A DNA stretch of 64,000 nucleotides from Histoplasma ohiense (lineage: Eukaryota > Ascomycota > Eurotiomycetes > Onygenales > Ajellomycetaceae). This document shows, piece by piece, positions 35,521 to 46,854 of the stretch. Position numbers and translations under genes: made by a program. The notes under the pieces were generated by a model that was not told where the DNA came from, did not search any database, and saw only the letters and a list, made by a program, of their open reading frames with translations. The stretch spans positions 1,116,001-1,180,000 of the forward strand of contig JAEVHH010000004.1 of the NCBI GenBank assembly GCA_017607445.1, in the 5' to 3' direction. Each line of letters begins with the position of its first letter. Position 1 is the first letter of the stretch.

Positions 35521-35705
35521 AATATGCCGGGTTCACTTGCCATCGGAATTATATATGATATTTCGTTGTCTGCTCAAACATATCGTACTAGTCATCTATT
35601 GGATTAGTTAGCGGTGTCAGAGGATAGCCTCCAAGATAGTTATCTTGGCGAAGTGGAGAATATTCTACGGAGTAGAATATTATCTTCTGCTCGTAGTTGA
35701 TCCCT

Positions 35706-35809
35706 TCCTTATATACTACCTACTTTACCATGTAATTATCAGGATATAGATAGTCAAGTCAATTCAATCATTATCTATCAATATTCAGTAATTGGGTCAA
35801 TATTCGGAC
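35706..35809 (-). repeat. LTR-like direct repeat, copy A
   Basis: An about 104-bp segment sharing ordered blocks (CCTTATA, CATGTAATTATCAG, AATTCAAT, TTGGGTCA, TATTCGGAC on the plus strand) with 36055-36152. It lies upstream of the copia gag relic in the relic's own direction, where the 5' LTR and leader would be. Confidence 0.6.
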
Positions 35810-36054
35810 GATTAACCACCGTTCCGATCCCAGATCGAATCTCGTCATTGACCTTAATTAAGTACGACAATATCTAAATCTTAGTTATCCATTTCATTCC
35901 TTTATAAATATTACTATCATTCAATGTGTAGGAGATAATATCTCATGATATCTCACATATCAGAGATCCTATATCACATCTTCGCTTTTTTGAAACCTGA
36001 ACACACAACCGCTGAATCTTAGCACTGCTTCACTCGTACAATCGAACATTCTCC

Positions 36055-36152
36055 TCCTTATAAATACTGCCTGTTTATCATGTAATTATCAGTGTCATCA
36101 TAGCCAATTCAATATTCTATCGATATGCAGTATTTGGGTCAGTATTCGGACC
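36055..36152 (-). repeat. LTR-like direct repeat, copy B
   Basis: The second, diverged copy of the segment at 35706-35809, in the same orientation, about 350 bp away. It may be a nested or tandem solo-LTR remnant. Confidence 0.6.
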
Positions 36153-36817
36153 AGAATGTAGCAGATCTCGGTGAATCTAGCTTCACAGATGATTCGATGA
36201 AGATAACAGAGAACAGGACATTATGTTAGATGTCTACAGAGCGCCAGAGGTTATTCTCAATATGCACTAAGACAATGCTTTTGATATTTGGAGCATTGAT
36301 ATGATGGCCATGGAGGACAATTACCGTTATATTTCCTTCATATTCCGGTGGCATTATTATTTGGTAAGTTGCGTTTTATCTTTTTCTAGGACGAAAATGA
36401 CCAACAACCCCTGGGTACCAAATGGTAATACAAGCTGGCTCGATCTGTATTTATATTATTTTATATATCCAGGCTCAATAATAGCTATTTCGAAAGTAAG
36501 CAGGGGTGCTGTTGCTCGACACGGGAATGCCTCATAATGATTTTTCACATTTATCAGATCCTCACTGTTAAAAATGCCCCTAATTCTCATCTGATTCCTC
36601 ATCGCCGACTCTCATCCTGGGCTAATACCGACTCTTTACCACCCCTAATCAGCGTTGGAGCTAGTGACGGTGCACTCGCAATTTGTTCAGTATCCATGGA
36701 TGTAATGGAGTGCTTTTAGGTGGGATGAGAATAGTGGATTGTAATATCATAAAACAGTGGCATAACCGGGCAGCCTCAGCTCGTCCACATTCAACGATAC
36801 CCCTACGATGTAAATAA
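36153..36817. other. AT-rich spacer with transposon debris
   Basis: No intact frame. A piece near 36250-36330 reads SIDMMAMEDNYRYIS-like and could be a kinase or transposon scrap, but this is not supportable. Confidence 0.3.
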
Positions 36818-39800
36818 TCAATCGAACCCACCTCTCATAAATTTCAGCAAAGTCCTTGCCGCCGTTTCCTGATTCATTTCATCCCCCTCGTTCCAATTGG
36901 TTGGCTTTTCATCCGTCAGCACAGAGAGATCCACAGGCTCCGATAGATCAGTTGGCGCTAGCTGCGCCATCAAGGTGCTGAGTTTGATTCGGTCCTCAAG
37001 GCACTTTCTCCTGTCTCTCAAAGATTCCCATGATGCATCTGAATAGGAAACTCCGGCATTTTGGAATAGGGGAACCATGGCCTCAAAACAATCCAGTTTC
37101 GATATGCTAGCCATATCCAAAGACGATGACTTCTCAAAGTCCGAGAGCTGTTTGCTAAAGGCAAATTGCGCTAGAGCCAAGGGAGTACTTTCCCCGTTTT
37201 CACATTGCTGATTATATTCCGTATCGGGCAACCCTAAGTCCTCTCTATCACTTTCACTTAACTGATCTACGCGCATTGGGATTTCCGTATCAGCCCTATG
37301 AGCTAAAAGAGCAGTTACCATTTCTAGATTTCCTGCAACACTGGCTATACAAAGCGCAGTTCCTAGGATCGGGTGAATAGAGTTGATATGCTCTGCAGTA
37401 TGGAAAGCTGTAAGAACCGCTTGAATAACCCTGGAGGAAACTTGAGACCTGTCGTTTATCACGTTGAAGGGACAAAGCGCGAGGGTATGTAGGGCCGTGA
37501 GCTTTCGCTTCTTGTTGACTATGAAATCCACTTTAATGGCAGGCTGTTTATATTAGTTCCCATCAATAGACTAGAAACTTGATAGAAATACTCACGTTAT
37601 TAGAATTGACATCTAATTTCCGAAAGATATAAGCCAATGATTGCAAGGTGGCTTCCGTATGCATCAGAAGTAGTTCACCAAGGACAGTGACCCACTCTTC
37701 TCCTTTGTCAGACTGATACAATGCATTGATATCAGCACCGTTCTCCAGAAGCAGATCGGAGAGGTCGAAGTAGCGATTTTTGATCGCCAGCGCTAAACTC
37801 GATGGACTTCCATCTGGTAATGGTTCGATAGCCATCCCTGACCGGATAAGATACTCTGCTATAAAGGTTCCATTATGAGATGTTCGTGGACGGCTAGCAG
37901 ATATCTGGAGCAAAGAGAACTGTCTTCCATTATAACCGGTGCGTTTTACTCCCGTTTGTGCGCCACGGTTGACTAGAAGTCGGAAAATGGCTTCATGGTT
38001 CATCAAAACTGCCTCCTCGATAGGTCGGTGGCCAGGAGAGCCGTTTGGACTATGTCCTAGCTCCAACAGTGCCTCCACAATATCGTAATTTCCTAGCTTC
38101 ACTTCCTGACATAACTGCATGCCCTCTATTAGTTTCCCGGAATCTAGACTTCTCCAATCCCGAAGTCTTTCGTGTCTTCGGTGTAAGATCTGAAGCGTCT
38201 GAAGCATCCACTGCTGATAATTAGAACCGCAACGAACCAACCTGCTTTGTAAAGTAGTTGGATCAAATGGAGTTATTCGTTTTTCATGAGCAGCTCGAAG
38301 CATGTCAATCTCGTCAAATATTGGCGTCTTTTCTAGAAGCATTTGGTCGATGAATAGGAGCAATACTTCCAGAATATGAGGAAGAGTAAGTACAGCCGCT
38401 AGCTCCGTGGGAGTTTTGACATTAGTGTTGTTTTCATGTCCCACTTTGGCTAAGGGATTTGCGCCGAGTTCAAGGAGGACTCTTACAGCAGGAAGGCTCC
38501 TCATTAACACAGCCCTCCCTAGTGGTGTTGTTACAATGCCAAAATTGTCCTCCCAGTCAGCATTTATCATTCTAACGTCTTTTCGCATTGCACCACTGGC
38601 ATGTTCTATATTAGCGCCGGCATCTACTAAGGCTTTTGCAAGAGGTCCCATCTCTTCAGGAGTGAAGCTACAAAGCCAGTGCAAAGGAGCTTCTTCACCG
38701 TATTTTGTTCCCCCTCCATTGGCTCCGCATCCAACGAGATACATGGCACAGTCAAAGTGGCCACTGCGACAAGCACATGTAAGAGGTGATTCAGCCAAGG
38801 ATTTATTTGGTAGGTCAATGCTGCACAAATACGTTTCAACCATGTACTTCAGCGCTCTCAATTTTCCGAGAGTTGCAGCCAAATGTAGGAGACCGTGGCC
38901 CTTGTGGTTAACAAAAATTTTATCAAACTCAGATTCTTCGGCTGTTGTGAACTCTGTTTTGTTGTTCTTCCCGAAAAAATTCAAAAAAGGACGTGAAAGA
39001 TTCTTCCGCAAACAGGAATTATATGTCGTTCCAAGTTCATCCTTGATCTGACCTTCAAGGATCGAAATATCATCCAGATCGTAGCATCGGCGTAATTTTC
39101 GAGGGACAAAGTGAGGCATTCCGACCCCACCAGCTACAGTTCTCCTGACCCAATCCGCCTCTGTCATCATACTTTCCCATCGTACCCGTTCATCTGTATT
39201 GGTTAGTTGCTCAATTATTTTTCTTCCGTCCTCAAGACAGTTTTGATGACCTCTTATAATGCCCCATCGAATGTACTCTTGTAGCTCATCCAGCGTAAGA
39301 GATATCGGTACAGAAAGCGCGGCACTAACGCGCAATAACCAAGCCATCGCCCAGTAGTCGACATCACCCTGATCACCAGCATCGGCAGATTCCTGCAGCC
39401 AATGACACGCTTGTTTACCGTCAAATGTTACTCCAAATCCAGATAGGTAGCATTGAAACAGGTAATATGCAGCTTTCCACGGCTGTAGGCCATCAGAGGT
39501 TCCTGTTCTGTTTTTTCGAGCTGCCTCCCTGAAATCGTCGACAATCTGCTGCTGTTGAACCCAGTCAAGAATTTCCTTTAATTTCTCAGGTTCGAATAAA
39601 AATTCCCCTATATCTGGATGTGACAGCTTCTGTCGATAGCCCGGGGTATTTCTTTGGCAATCATAATCGTTACCTAAGTTCCCAAGAAAGAAGCCAATGT
39701 TGTCAGCGGTCATTCCGTGCGACCCCGGCGGTTCAGTACGCTCGATATCATCCCTCTCATCATTCGCAGCAGCAACTTTCTGAAGAAATGAATCTATTTT

Positions 39801-41043
39801 GTTAAGATGCATGCCTCTTAGTGCTGACTGGGCTCGAGGGAGACACCTATCCTTTGGTTCGGCCAGGATTGTTTGCGCTAACACATACAAGATCAATTCC
39901 AGCGCGCGATCACTGATCCCATTGTTCGAAGAATAGCTCTGAACACTGCACACTGCTTTTAGAAGGATTTCATCGCTGAGTTTCAGCTCCTGGATTAATG
40001 TCTCAGAAGACTCCGTTGGCTTGGAATCTAGTCCCAACTCCGTTGCGATACTTTTTCCGTCGATAAAGGTTCTCCACACCAGCAGCCCAAAGGAGTAAAC
40101 ATCCGTCTGCTTTATTCCGTCAGCAGAGAGTCGCTGTGAAGATTCGGGTGCCTGGTACGGGTAGGTTCCCATAGATAGACATGACAAGTCACGTTGGCCA
40201 ATGTCCATTACCGCTCCACCAAAATCTGCCAGCTTTGCAGTGTATGGCTGGCCATCTGGTATGTCATAGTTGTTGGCAAAAATAAGGACATTTTCATGTT
40301 TCAGATCGCCATGGACAATTCCGCATGCGTGAAGAATTGCAAGCCCACGAGCAACATCATGGCAAAGTTTCTGTTTAATGGCAAAAGGCAGCGGAGGATT
40401 GTAGACCTGGACATCACGAAATGAACCGAATGTGGCATATTCGATAATGATCTTCGGATATGCAGAGTCTGATTCAGCGGAGGAGCCCCATCCGAATCCC
40501 AACAAATGGACAATGTTGGGATGGTATCGTAGCGGTTTATGCAACAGCGCACGCAGTTCAAGAGCTACATCACTCCAATTGTTCCGTCTGTTGCTAGAAC
40601 TCGTTTATCAGTTAATGTCTAGACTCAAGAAAACTTAAGGCTAAATAAATCATAACTACCAACCGTAATTGGGGCCTTTCGCGCACACTCTTTATCGCAA
40701 TATATTGTCCCCATTTAGAGAATTGTTGAGACAAGGATACATCATGCTGATGAACTCCAGCTAGCCATTCAGCACGCTCTACGATGAAAGAAGCACCTGA
40801 TCCAATTTTATGCCTGGATAACGATTTGATCCTGTTGTTGTCATCGACAAATATCGAGTTATCCGTGCGAAGTTCATTTTGTAAATATGAAGCATGGCAT
40901 ATGAAAGATGCAAGACTTCCCTGAGGCGACCATTCTGAGTCCTGCGAGGAGTTTGAATTGTGCGCCTCTGCCTCGGGTAGAGCAGGGTCGGGAGCCTCCG
41001 TAACCTCCGACTCGAAAGCAGATGGGTAGAGTAATGTTGTCAT
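36818..41043 (-). CDS. Ankyrin-repeat protein kinase (RIPK4-like layout)
   Basis: Three exons, 41043-40664, 40593-37596 and 37543-36818, give about 1367 residues; the joins keep phase (cg+c for Arg; then phase 0, restoring VDFIVNKKRKLTALHTLALC). The kinase domain spans about 85-345: glycine loop IGSGASFIVERAEW, lysine K118 in YIAIKS, catalytic HGDLKHEN at 221-228 (Asp, Lys and Asn present, HRD Arg replaced by Gly), DFG at 250-252 and a YQAPE segment. It therefore looks active. A long helical linker follows, then ankyrin-type repeats to the end (GHGLLHLAATLGKLRALKYM; ESPLTCACRSGHFDCAMYLV; TPLGRAVLMRSLPAVRVLLE). Its start faces the HeLo-pseudokinase gene across 605 bp. The far acceptor of intron 1 has a second in-frame AG three bases on. 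Confidence 0.85.
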
Positions 41044-41648
41044 GATAGCCTCATGGAGTGTATCCAATTCATGTCACCAAGCACCAGCACATGAGATACC
41101 AGAAAATTGTTATCAATTCCAGTCGTTCTTGTCATTTTCCCACTCAATGTTGAATTGGGAGCCCTCAGAATGCGGTTTTACCCCTCCAAAGTATTCAGCC
41201 TCAAGGAAATGCGCAAGTAAAGCCACTCCAAGCCCTCTCGCTTACGACCAGCCCAGCAGTCCAGGGGTTGCATACTGCGTACATGTCAGATACCATTGTG
41301 GCAACCCAGACCAGTGAAAGTCCTCGTACATGGATGCCCTCAATTTTCTTTTCTTTTTTTTTCATCCGCGTGATAGAAATACGCACGGGTCTGGTCTGGC
41401 CAGCGCGAGGCACGAATAAGAGGTCTTGTTCGCGCTTGGCAGAGCCAAGGCTGAAACGCATCCAGAGAGATGGACAGAGAACTTATCAAATGTTGACCAT
41501 CTCCTAAAAATGTATGGAGGTTTGGATAAATGCAATTGAAGTGAGGTTGAACGTTTGATGTCGAATTAAGGTTGCCGGACCCTGATCCAGAGTTAACGTC
41601 ATACATAATCAGCTAATATTTATCGCTTACATTTCGTTCCCATTGACA
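41044..41648. promoter_or_regulatory. Shared promoter of the kinase-ankyrin / HeLo-pseudokinase pair
   Basis: A 605-bp spacer between two divergent ATGs, suggesting joint control. I cannot assign factor sites with confidence. Confidence 0.5.
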
Positions 41649-43571
41649 ATGCTCGACCCAGGAGCCATCATTGCGTTAACTCTCCTCGCGTATCAAGGGG
41701 CTGACCATGCATGGCATATATTCCAAGATGCCTTACACTACTCTTCAGACTCAGAAGACTTACTTCTCCAACTTGAACTTGAACGGTTCCGCTTCCAAAC
41801 ATGGGCGAAAAATGCCGGGCTCGCAGAGGGCGGGCTCTCTCCAGGCTTGCTTCCAATATATGAAATTGTGGAAAGAACACTACAAGTAATTGGTGAACTA
41901 TTCAAAAATGCCGATGAGCTACGTGATAGGTATGGTCTCTGTGCCTCACGGTCTGAAGCGGTGGAGCTGGACAAAGTCAAGCGATTCATCAGCAAGATGA
42001 GAAAATCAATTCGAGCGAGTGGCATTAAACTCGATTCTGGAGCAGAAACTGAAGCAAGAAATGAAATTGAGCAGCCGTGTGAATCTGAGGCAGGTCGGCC
42101 TATCGGACGGGCAAAACGCTTGCGATGGGCTGTTCAGGATAGGAAGCAGTTCCGGAAACTGATAGCCGATCTCGAATCATACGTTGCAAAGCTCAGCCAA
42201 CTACTTTCGGAAACGCAGCAAAGATCTGTAATAGACGATCAGAAAAGGATTGATATTGTCTTTGTGGGGAATGCCAATGATGATGGGTCTCTTCAGTGGA
42301 TCCGAGATGCTCTTGGACAAGAGCCACAAACTTCATCGATCCGTGCATTGGTGGAGCGAAAAGCATTGGTTGATGGGCGGCTCGCAGAGCCACACTCCGG
42401 TCCAGAAGCTCTCATCCCTTTGATGATGACAGAATTTTCGACCCCTGCTGGATATCAGACGCAGAATCGTTTCGTGGCTAAAAGTATCCAGTCCGGCGAC
42501 TATGTCCTTCTAGAAAAGAAGTCCTATGATAGCGATATATCCATGCAAGACAAGCACATTCTAACGATGAGAGTGAGCCGCCTCGTTCTCCTGTTAAGTG
42601 CAACCAAGTCTCCAGATTTTCAAACCTTACGAGCAATTGGGCTTATTCTCGATCCGACAAATCATTGCTGGTGGATAGTCTTTAAATTCCCAACAACGAT
42701 CATACCAGCAATTATCCCGACCACGGTCTCGATTCAACCAGTATCGCTTCTTTCTCTGCTGGAATCGAAGCTGCGACCATCACTGGAAACTCGCTTTCGC
42801 CTCGCCAACAAGCTTGCCATTACACTGTCTGAGCTCTATAGCAGCAGCTGGCTACACAAAAATATACGCAGCGATAATATCATTTTCCCGGCCCTGTATG
42901 AAATGAAACCTAATCAGAAAAAGGAACAATGGCCGCTCGGCGCCGACTCTAGTCTGCTTTTATCACCACTAGTTGCAGGTTTCAATTACTCTCGACAAGA
43001 GACGGAGACACAAACAATCGACAAAAACCGGTTCCGTGACGATATCAGGCCAGTGATCTACAGGCACCCGAACTACCAAGGTGATGCGGCCCAGGGATAC
43101 CGGATTGATTACGATATCTACTCTTTTGGACTCGTGTTGGCAGAGATCGCGTGGTGGGCGCCTCTGTCGTCATTCCTAGATGCGAAGTTGTCCAATGATT
43201 CTGCATCATCGACAAAGAACCGCGTTTCAAACACTACAACTACAGCTCCAACTAGCACCTCCGCTACTTCAGTTCAACTTTCCTCCACTATGAAACGGTT
43301 CCAGCAACCCGAAGCGCTGGAGCTGCAAAGACGTGTGACCTCGCGAGCGGACCGCGAGTTACCGTTTCGAGTTGGCACGGCATATTTTGATGTCGTGAAA
43401 TGGTGCTTGGGCTTCGCTGATCGGCATAATGACGTCGACGGCACCATAGACGGGAGAGCTACTGCTGATACCGTTGCTGCCACTACTGCAAGTGAGGGCT
43501 TTAATGATTGGCACCCAGCATTGGAGTTTTATAACCGGGTTGTTGTACCGCTCAAGCAGCTTGCTAACTGA
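41649..43571 (+). CDS. HeLo-domain protein with C-terminal pseudokinase
   Basis: A single exon of 640 residues from ATG 41649 (MLDPGAIIALTLL). A HeLo (prion-inhibition and propagation) helical bundle covers about 5-190: a hydrophobic N-terminal helix, SEDLLLQLELERFRFQTWAK, NADELRDRYGL, and WAVQDRKQFRKLIADLESYV. A kinase-like half follows (about 240-630), resembling fungal HeLo-associated DUF7580. It keeps a VAIK-like lysine (YVLLEKK) but the catalytic loop is HKNIRSDN (403-410): Asp is replaced by Asn at the HRD position and there is no DFG (GFNYS instead), so it should not phosphorylate. HeLo domains of HET-S/HELLP-type proteins permeabilise membranes once activated; the pseudokinase probably restrains or senses. 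There is no signal peptide. Confidence 0.86.
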   Translation: MLDPGAIIALTLLAYQGADHAWHIFQDALHYSSDSEDLLLQLELERFRFQTWAKNAGLAEGGLSPGLLPIYEIVERTLQVIGELFKNADELRDRYGLCASRSEAVELDKVKRFISKMRKSIRASGIKLDSGAETEARNEIEQPCESEAGRPIGRAKRLRWAVQDRKQFRKLIADLESYVAKLSQLLSETQQRSVIDDQKRIDIVFVGNANDDGSLQWIRDALGQEPQTSSIRALVERKALVDGRLAEPHSGPEALIPLMMTEFSTPAGYQTQNRFVAKSIQSGDYVLLEKKSYDSDISMQDKHILTMRVSRLVLLLSATKSPDFQTLRAIGLILDPTNHCWWIVFKFPTTIIPAIIPTTVSIQPVSLLSLLESKLRPSLETRFRLANKLAITLSELYSSSWLHKNIRSDNIIFPALYEMKPNQKKEQWPLGADSSLLLSPLVAGFNYSRQETETQTIDKNRFRDDIRPVIYRHPNYQGDAAQGYRIDYDIYSFGLVLAEIAWWAPLSSFLDAKLSNDSASSTKNRVSNTTTTAPTSTSATSVQLSSTMKRFQQPEALELQRRVTSRADRELPFRVGTAYFDVVKWCLGFADRHNDVDGTIDGRATADTVAATTASEGFNDWHPALEFYNRVVVPLKQLAN

Positions 43572-44644
43572 CTGATGCTTGTTGATTACATGCATGTAGT
43601 TTTGATGACGTCACATCAAGGGGGGTTTTCGGCCATGTATCGTAGCGTCGATGAGTTTGTAAGCCCGCCCTACTTTTATGGTTCTTCCAAGTGTGCAGGG
43701 AAGTGAAGGATACAAGGTCGTCATTGATTGACTGGAAGTGTAGTGAGCTGATTGAGTAAAGGGGTTAGCTAGTAGATGCATCTGGGCGAAACTGACATTT
43801 TTGCTAGGATGTGATATATCGAATGGTTTGAGAAATTATTGGCCTTTAGATAACGTGCAAGTATTCCTATTTTGCGATTTTTTATTTGCTTGGTTTGTCA
43901 ATCTGAGCTCAGGAAGTGGATTTGCGAATCCTTGTTGGTGATTATTGCTGATCATGGTTGTAACCCTGACGAGTGGAGTTTAGCGATCATGGCAAGGTTC
44001 ACCCAACATCAATTATGCACTCAATCCCTCTCCATTTTTCCCCGGAATTGTTGAACAAGTTCCATATATCTGAGACTCCACATAACCACTTCCGTCCGAC
44101 AATATATGTACGCACTGCATTGTTGAGGGGAGGGGAACACAGTAGACGGCGAAAAGAAAAGCATCGAGAACGGGCTATATGTAACGCTACAAGCTATATG
44201 AAATCAAAGAAGAAACAAACAAGCGAGAGAGCGCTCAGACATGTTTTGTTGGGAGATAACACTATGGGAACTAAAATTGAAAATGCGTGCCAAAGTGTCA
44301 AAAGAAAGCGAAATAACTCCGTCGTAGACCTGTAGCGCAGTGACATACCCCCATAGCCAACACCAATGTTGCTCCTAGAAATTCTGGATGGGACCAAGCA
44401 CGAGTGGACAATGTCCTTGAAGCTCTTAAGGAGCAGAGCATCCCCAAAAACGGGAAAAAACGGCAATGACAAGGAGAAGATGAGGCAAAGTGGCATGATG
44501 TACCGCGGACGGTAAGAGTGTTGGCAAATAAATTGGTGAGGACGTATCCAATTCCCATATTTTGCACATCAGACATCTCAGATGACATCATTCCCTCCAG
44601 AGACACTCTTTCTTTCCATAGCTTTAATAATGTCTTTGATGACT
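43572..44644. other. Intergenic
   Basis: No coding exon seen. A palindromic TGACGTCA lies at 43606-43613, just after the HeLo gene. Confidence 0.45.
43606..43613. promoter_or_regulatory. CRE/bZIP-type palindrome TGACGTCA
   Basis: A perfect TGACGTCA 35 bases after the HeLo-gene stop. Such sites bind Atf1-type bZIP factors in fungi. In a 3' flank it may be chance. Confidence 0.25.
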
Positions 44645-44941
44645 TCAAGATGAAGGCATCGAATTTTGCTTGTTGTGCGGACTGACCCGCGGCGAGCGGT
44701 CGGAATTCTTGTTCCGATCATTGCCGTCTTTTCCATTCACAGACGGAAGCCTTTCGATCTGCCGCTGTGTATGCCGATGCATGATTCTGGAGTAATCCTG
44801 TAGCGGCGTCGGTGTATTGTGCCGCGAGTCGGAGTTCATGGTGGATGAGAGTGGGTCAGCTTGAGGATCGGGTGACTGCCCGTGACGCTCCGCCGACGCA
44901 GGACGCGATCCCGCGGTGGACAAGCGTCTATAATCCTGCAT
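44645..44941 (-). CDS. Small hydrophilic protein, unrecognised
   Basis: ATG at 44941 gives 98 residues, rich in Ser, Arg, Asn, Asp and Pro. The central LQDYSRIMHRHTQRQIERL resembles a short helical motif that I recall in small fungal proteins (YSRMMHxHTxxQM), which is the main reason to believe it is coding. The rest is disordered (ASAERHGQSPDPQADPLSS; DGNDRNKNSDRSPR). The frame is open further upstream to 45037, but MQDYRRLSTAG is the natural start. Function unknown. Confidence 0.5.
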   Translation of the reverse strand: MQDYRRLSTAGSRPASAERHGQSPDPQADPLSSTMNSDSRHNTPTPLQDYSRIMHRHTQRQIERLPSVNGKDGNDRNKNSDRSPRVSPHNKQNSMPSS

Positions 44942-46854
44942 ATGAAAAGAAGAAATGGATATTTTGACAAGGCGCAGGAGGGAAGGATGCCAGATGCTGT
45001 TGGACGCGCGTTGTGTTATGTGAGACTTTTTTTCCATTTAGTAGGCAGAAGTGTATCAGGGGCGAGTACCCCAAGGTCAATAAGAGAAATATAAACATGA
45101 ATCACTTCAAGCAAACAAGCAAACTATCGCAGATGGTTACTGTTTTGGAGGTTGAAAAGCAGAAAAGCAAAGAAAAAAAAAGAAAAAAGAAAATATCATC
45201 ACTGGAATTTTGATATGAGCGTGCATTTTCAAGAATCAGGTATCAAATGGGAGAAAATATTTAGAGCAAGCTTCATGGGACTAAACAAAGTGTGTATCAA
45301 TGTTGGAGTAAGACCCTAATAGAAGCAGGTCTAGCAAGAACTTGGTTATTGAACTGCTTGAGCCACTGGAAATCAGAGACAAACACATCAACGAAATGCT
45401 GTGGTGGCGTAGGAAAAAAGTGAAAGGAAAGGAAGAGTGATATCACTCCAGCTCGAATGGGAAAACCGGAACAATACAGTCACTTAACCACGGCGGGAAG
45501 ATTGGGGGACAAGTACCTACATAGATCTCTGCGACGTTGAACATTCAAAAGGTGAAAAAGTTGTGGCAAACAACTTACCGCGCGACGCTGTTGAGAAGGG
45601 AACGTGTGAAGTGTGACTGATCCAGAAAACAATGAAAAACCACCTAGGTTTTGGGTGTTATATGTGAGGAAATAAAGTATTCATGAAGTTATGTCTTCAC
45701 TGACGGGGCGATGATGATATAGTTTGATAATCCAACCCAGCAAACCAACATAACGGTTTCCGCTAGGCAAATTTAATAATTTCTCGAGCGGGAGTGCAGC
45801 CACTCACCCCACCATACTTCGTATTCGTACATAGGCACGATATTCTCAAGGCTGAACAAGGTTGAATTGTCGATGCCAGTCAATTAAACCCGCGAAGTCT
45901 GGTCTGATAATCCTCTGGCCAGGTGGGGAGATGGCCTATCAAAAACCTCCACATGTATGACGTCCAGGAGCAAAGTATGCATCACAATCGATGGAATTTC
46001 CTGTTGTTTGCGTCTTTCATTGACCATGAAAAGGCCTAATGGGCGATTATGGGGACCCACGGAACTCGCCATATGGTGGATATAGCTCCATATCGGGTCT
46101 AGTGAAGAACTTGTAACCCACAGTAGAGAGGACTCAAGTCTATTGTAATTATATTAAACAACCCCGAGCAAACGGAGGTACTTGATCCCTACACGGAGAA
46201 GATTAGCCGCTTGCACGATTCTCAAGTATTCGCCTCAATGACAACTGGAGCGTATACAAAATATATCATGTAATCAAGAAAATATAGTTAATTAATTATG
46301 TAGTTTAACTAATCGGTGGGCTGTATCTGGCCAGGACTCTTTGCAAAACATGATCTCGGGGAAACTTGAGGCCAAACAGAGGTCGCGAAGTCAATGAGGT
46401 CATGGCATCATCATTGCCACAAATATCACGTGATTGGCTACTTGACACCGTTTGCTCGAAGCTGATGAAATTGTCTGCAAAAAATCCTGATCTATTTTCC
46501 AGGAGCGGATGCGCAATGCTAGAAATTATCAAGGAACCAGCCTGCCTTGCACCGCAATTTTAAAAATAAATTAAAGTGACCAATACTTCACCCAAATATA
46601 ACAGGAATTCACATCTCACAGAGATAAAATTGTATAAAAGCCCTGTAAACGAGACTCCCAGCGGGTTATATAACGCGTGCAAATAGAAATACCAATAATA
46701 TATGAACATGAACAACCTTATTCTCATTTATGCCATAAATTAATATAAGAAAAGCCCATGTCATCCGATCGCTGAACGAAAAAAAAAAAAAAAAAAAAAA
46801 AAACTAAAACCCAATTCAAACAAGAGAGAAAGATCCCGGCCGATGACCACCTTA
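44942..46854. other. Intergenic with poly(A) run
   Basis: A long leader/promoter-like stretch; purine-rich 45140-45200 and AT-rich 46560-46760, with a 25-A run at 46779-46803. No gene recognised. Confidence 0.45.
46779..46803. repeat. Poly(A) tract, 25 bases
   Basis: An uninterrupted A run about 50 bases beyond the p24 gene stop on the minus strand. Confidence 0.9.

Noticed and set aside
41649..43571. HeLo protein as an active kinase
   Set aside because: The catalytic Asp and the DFG motif are absent in the expected places.
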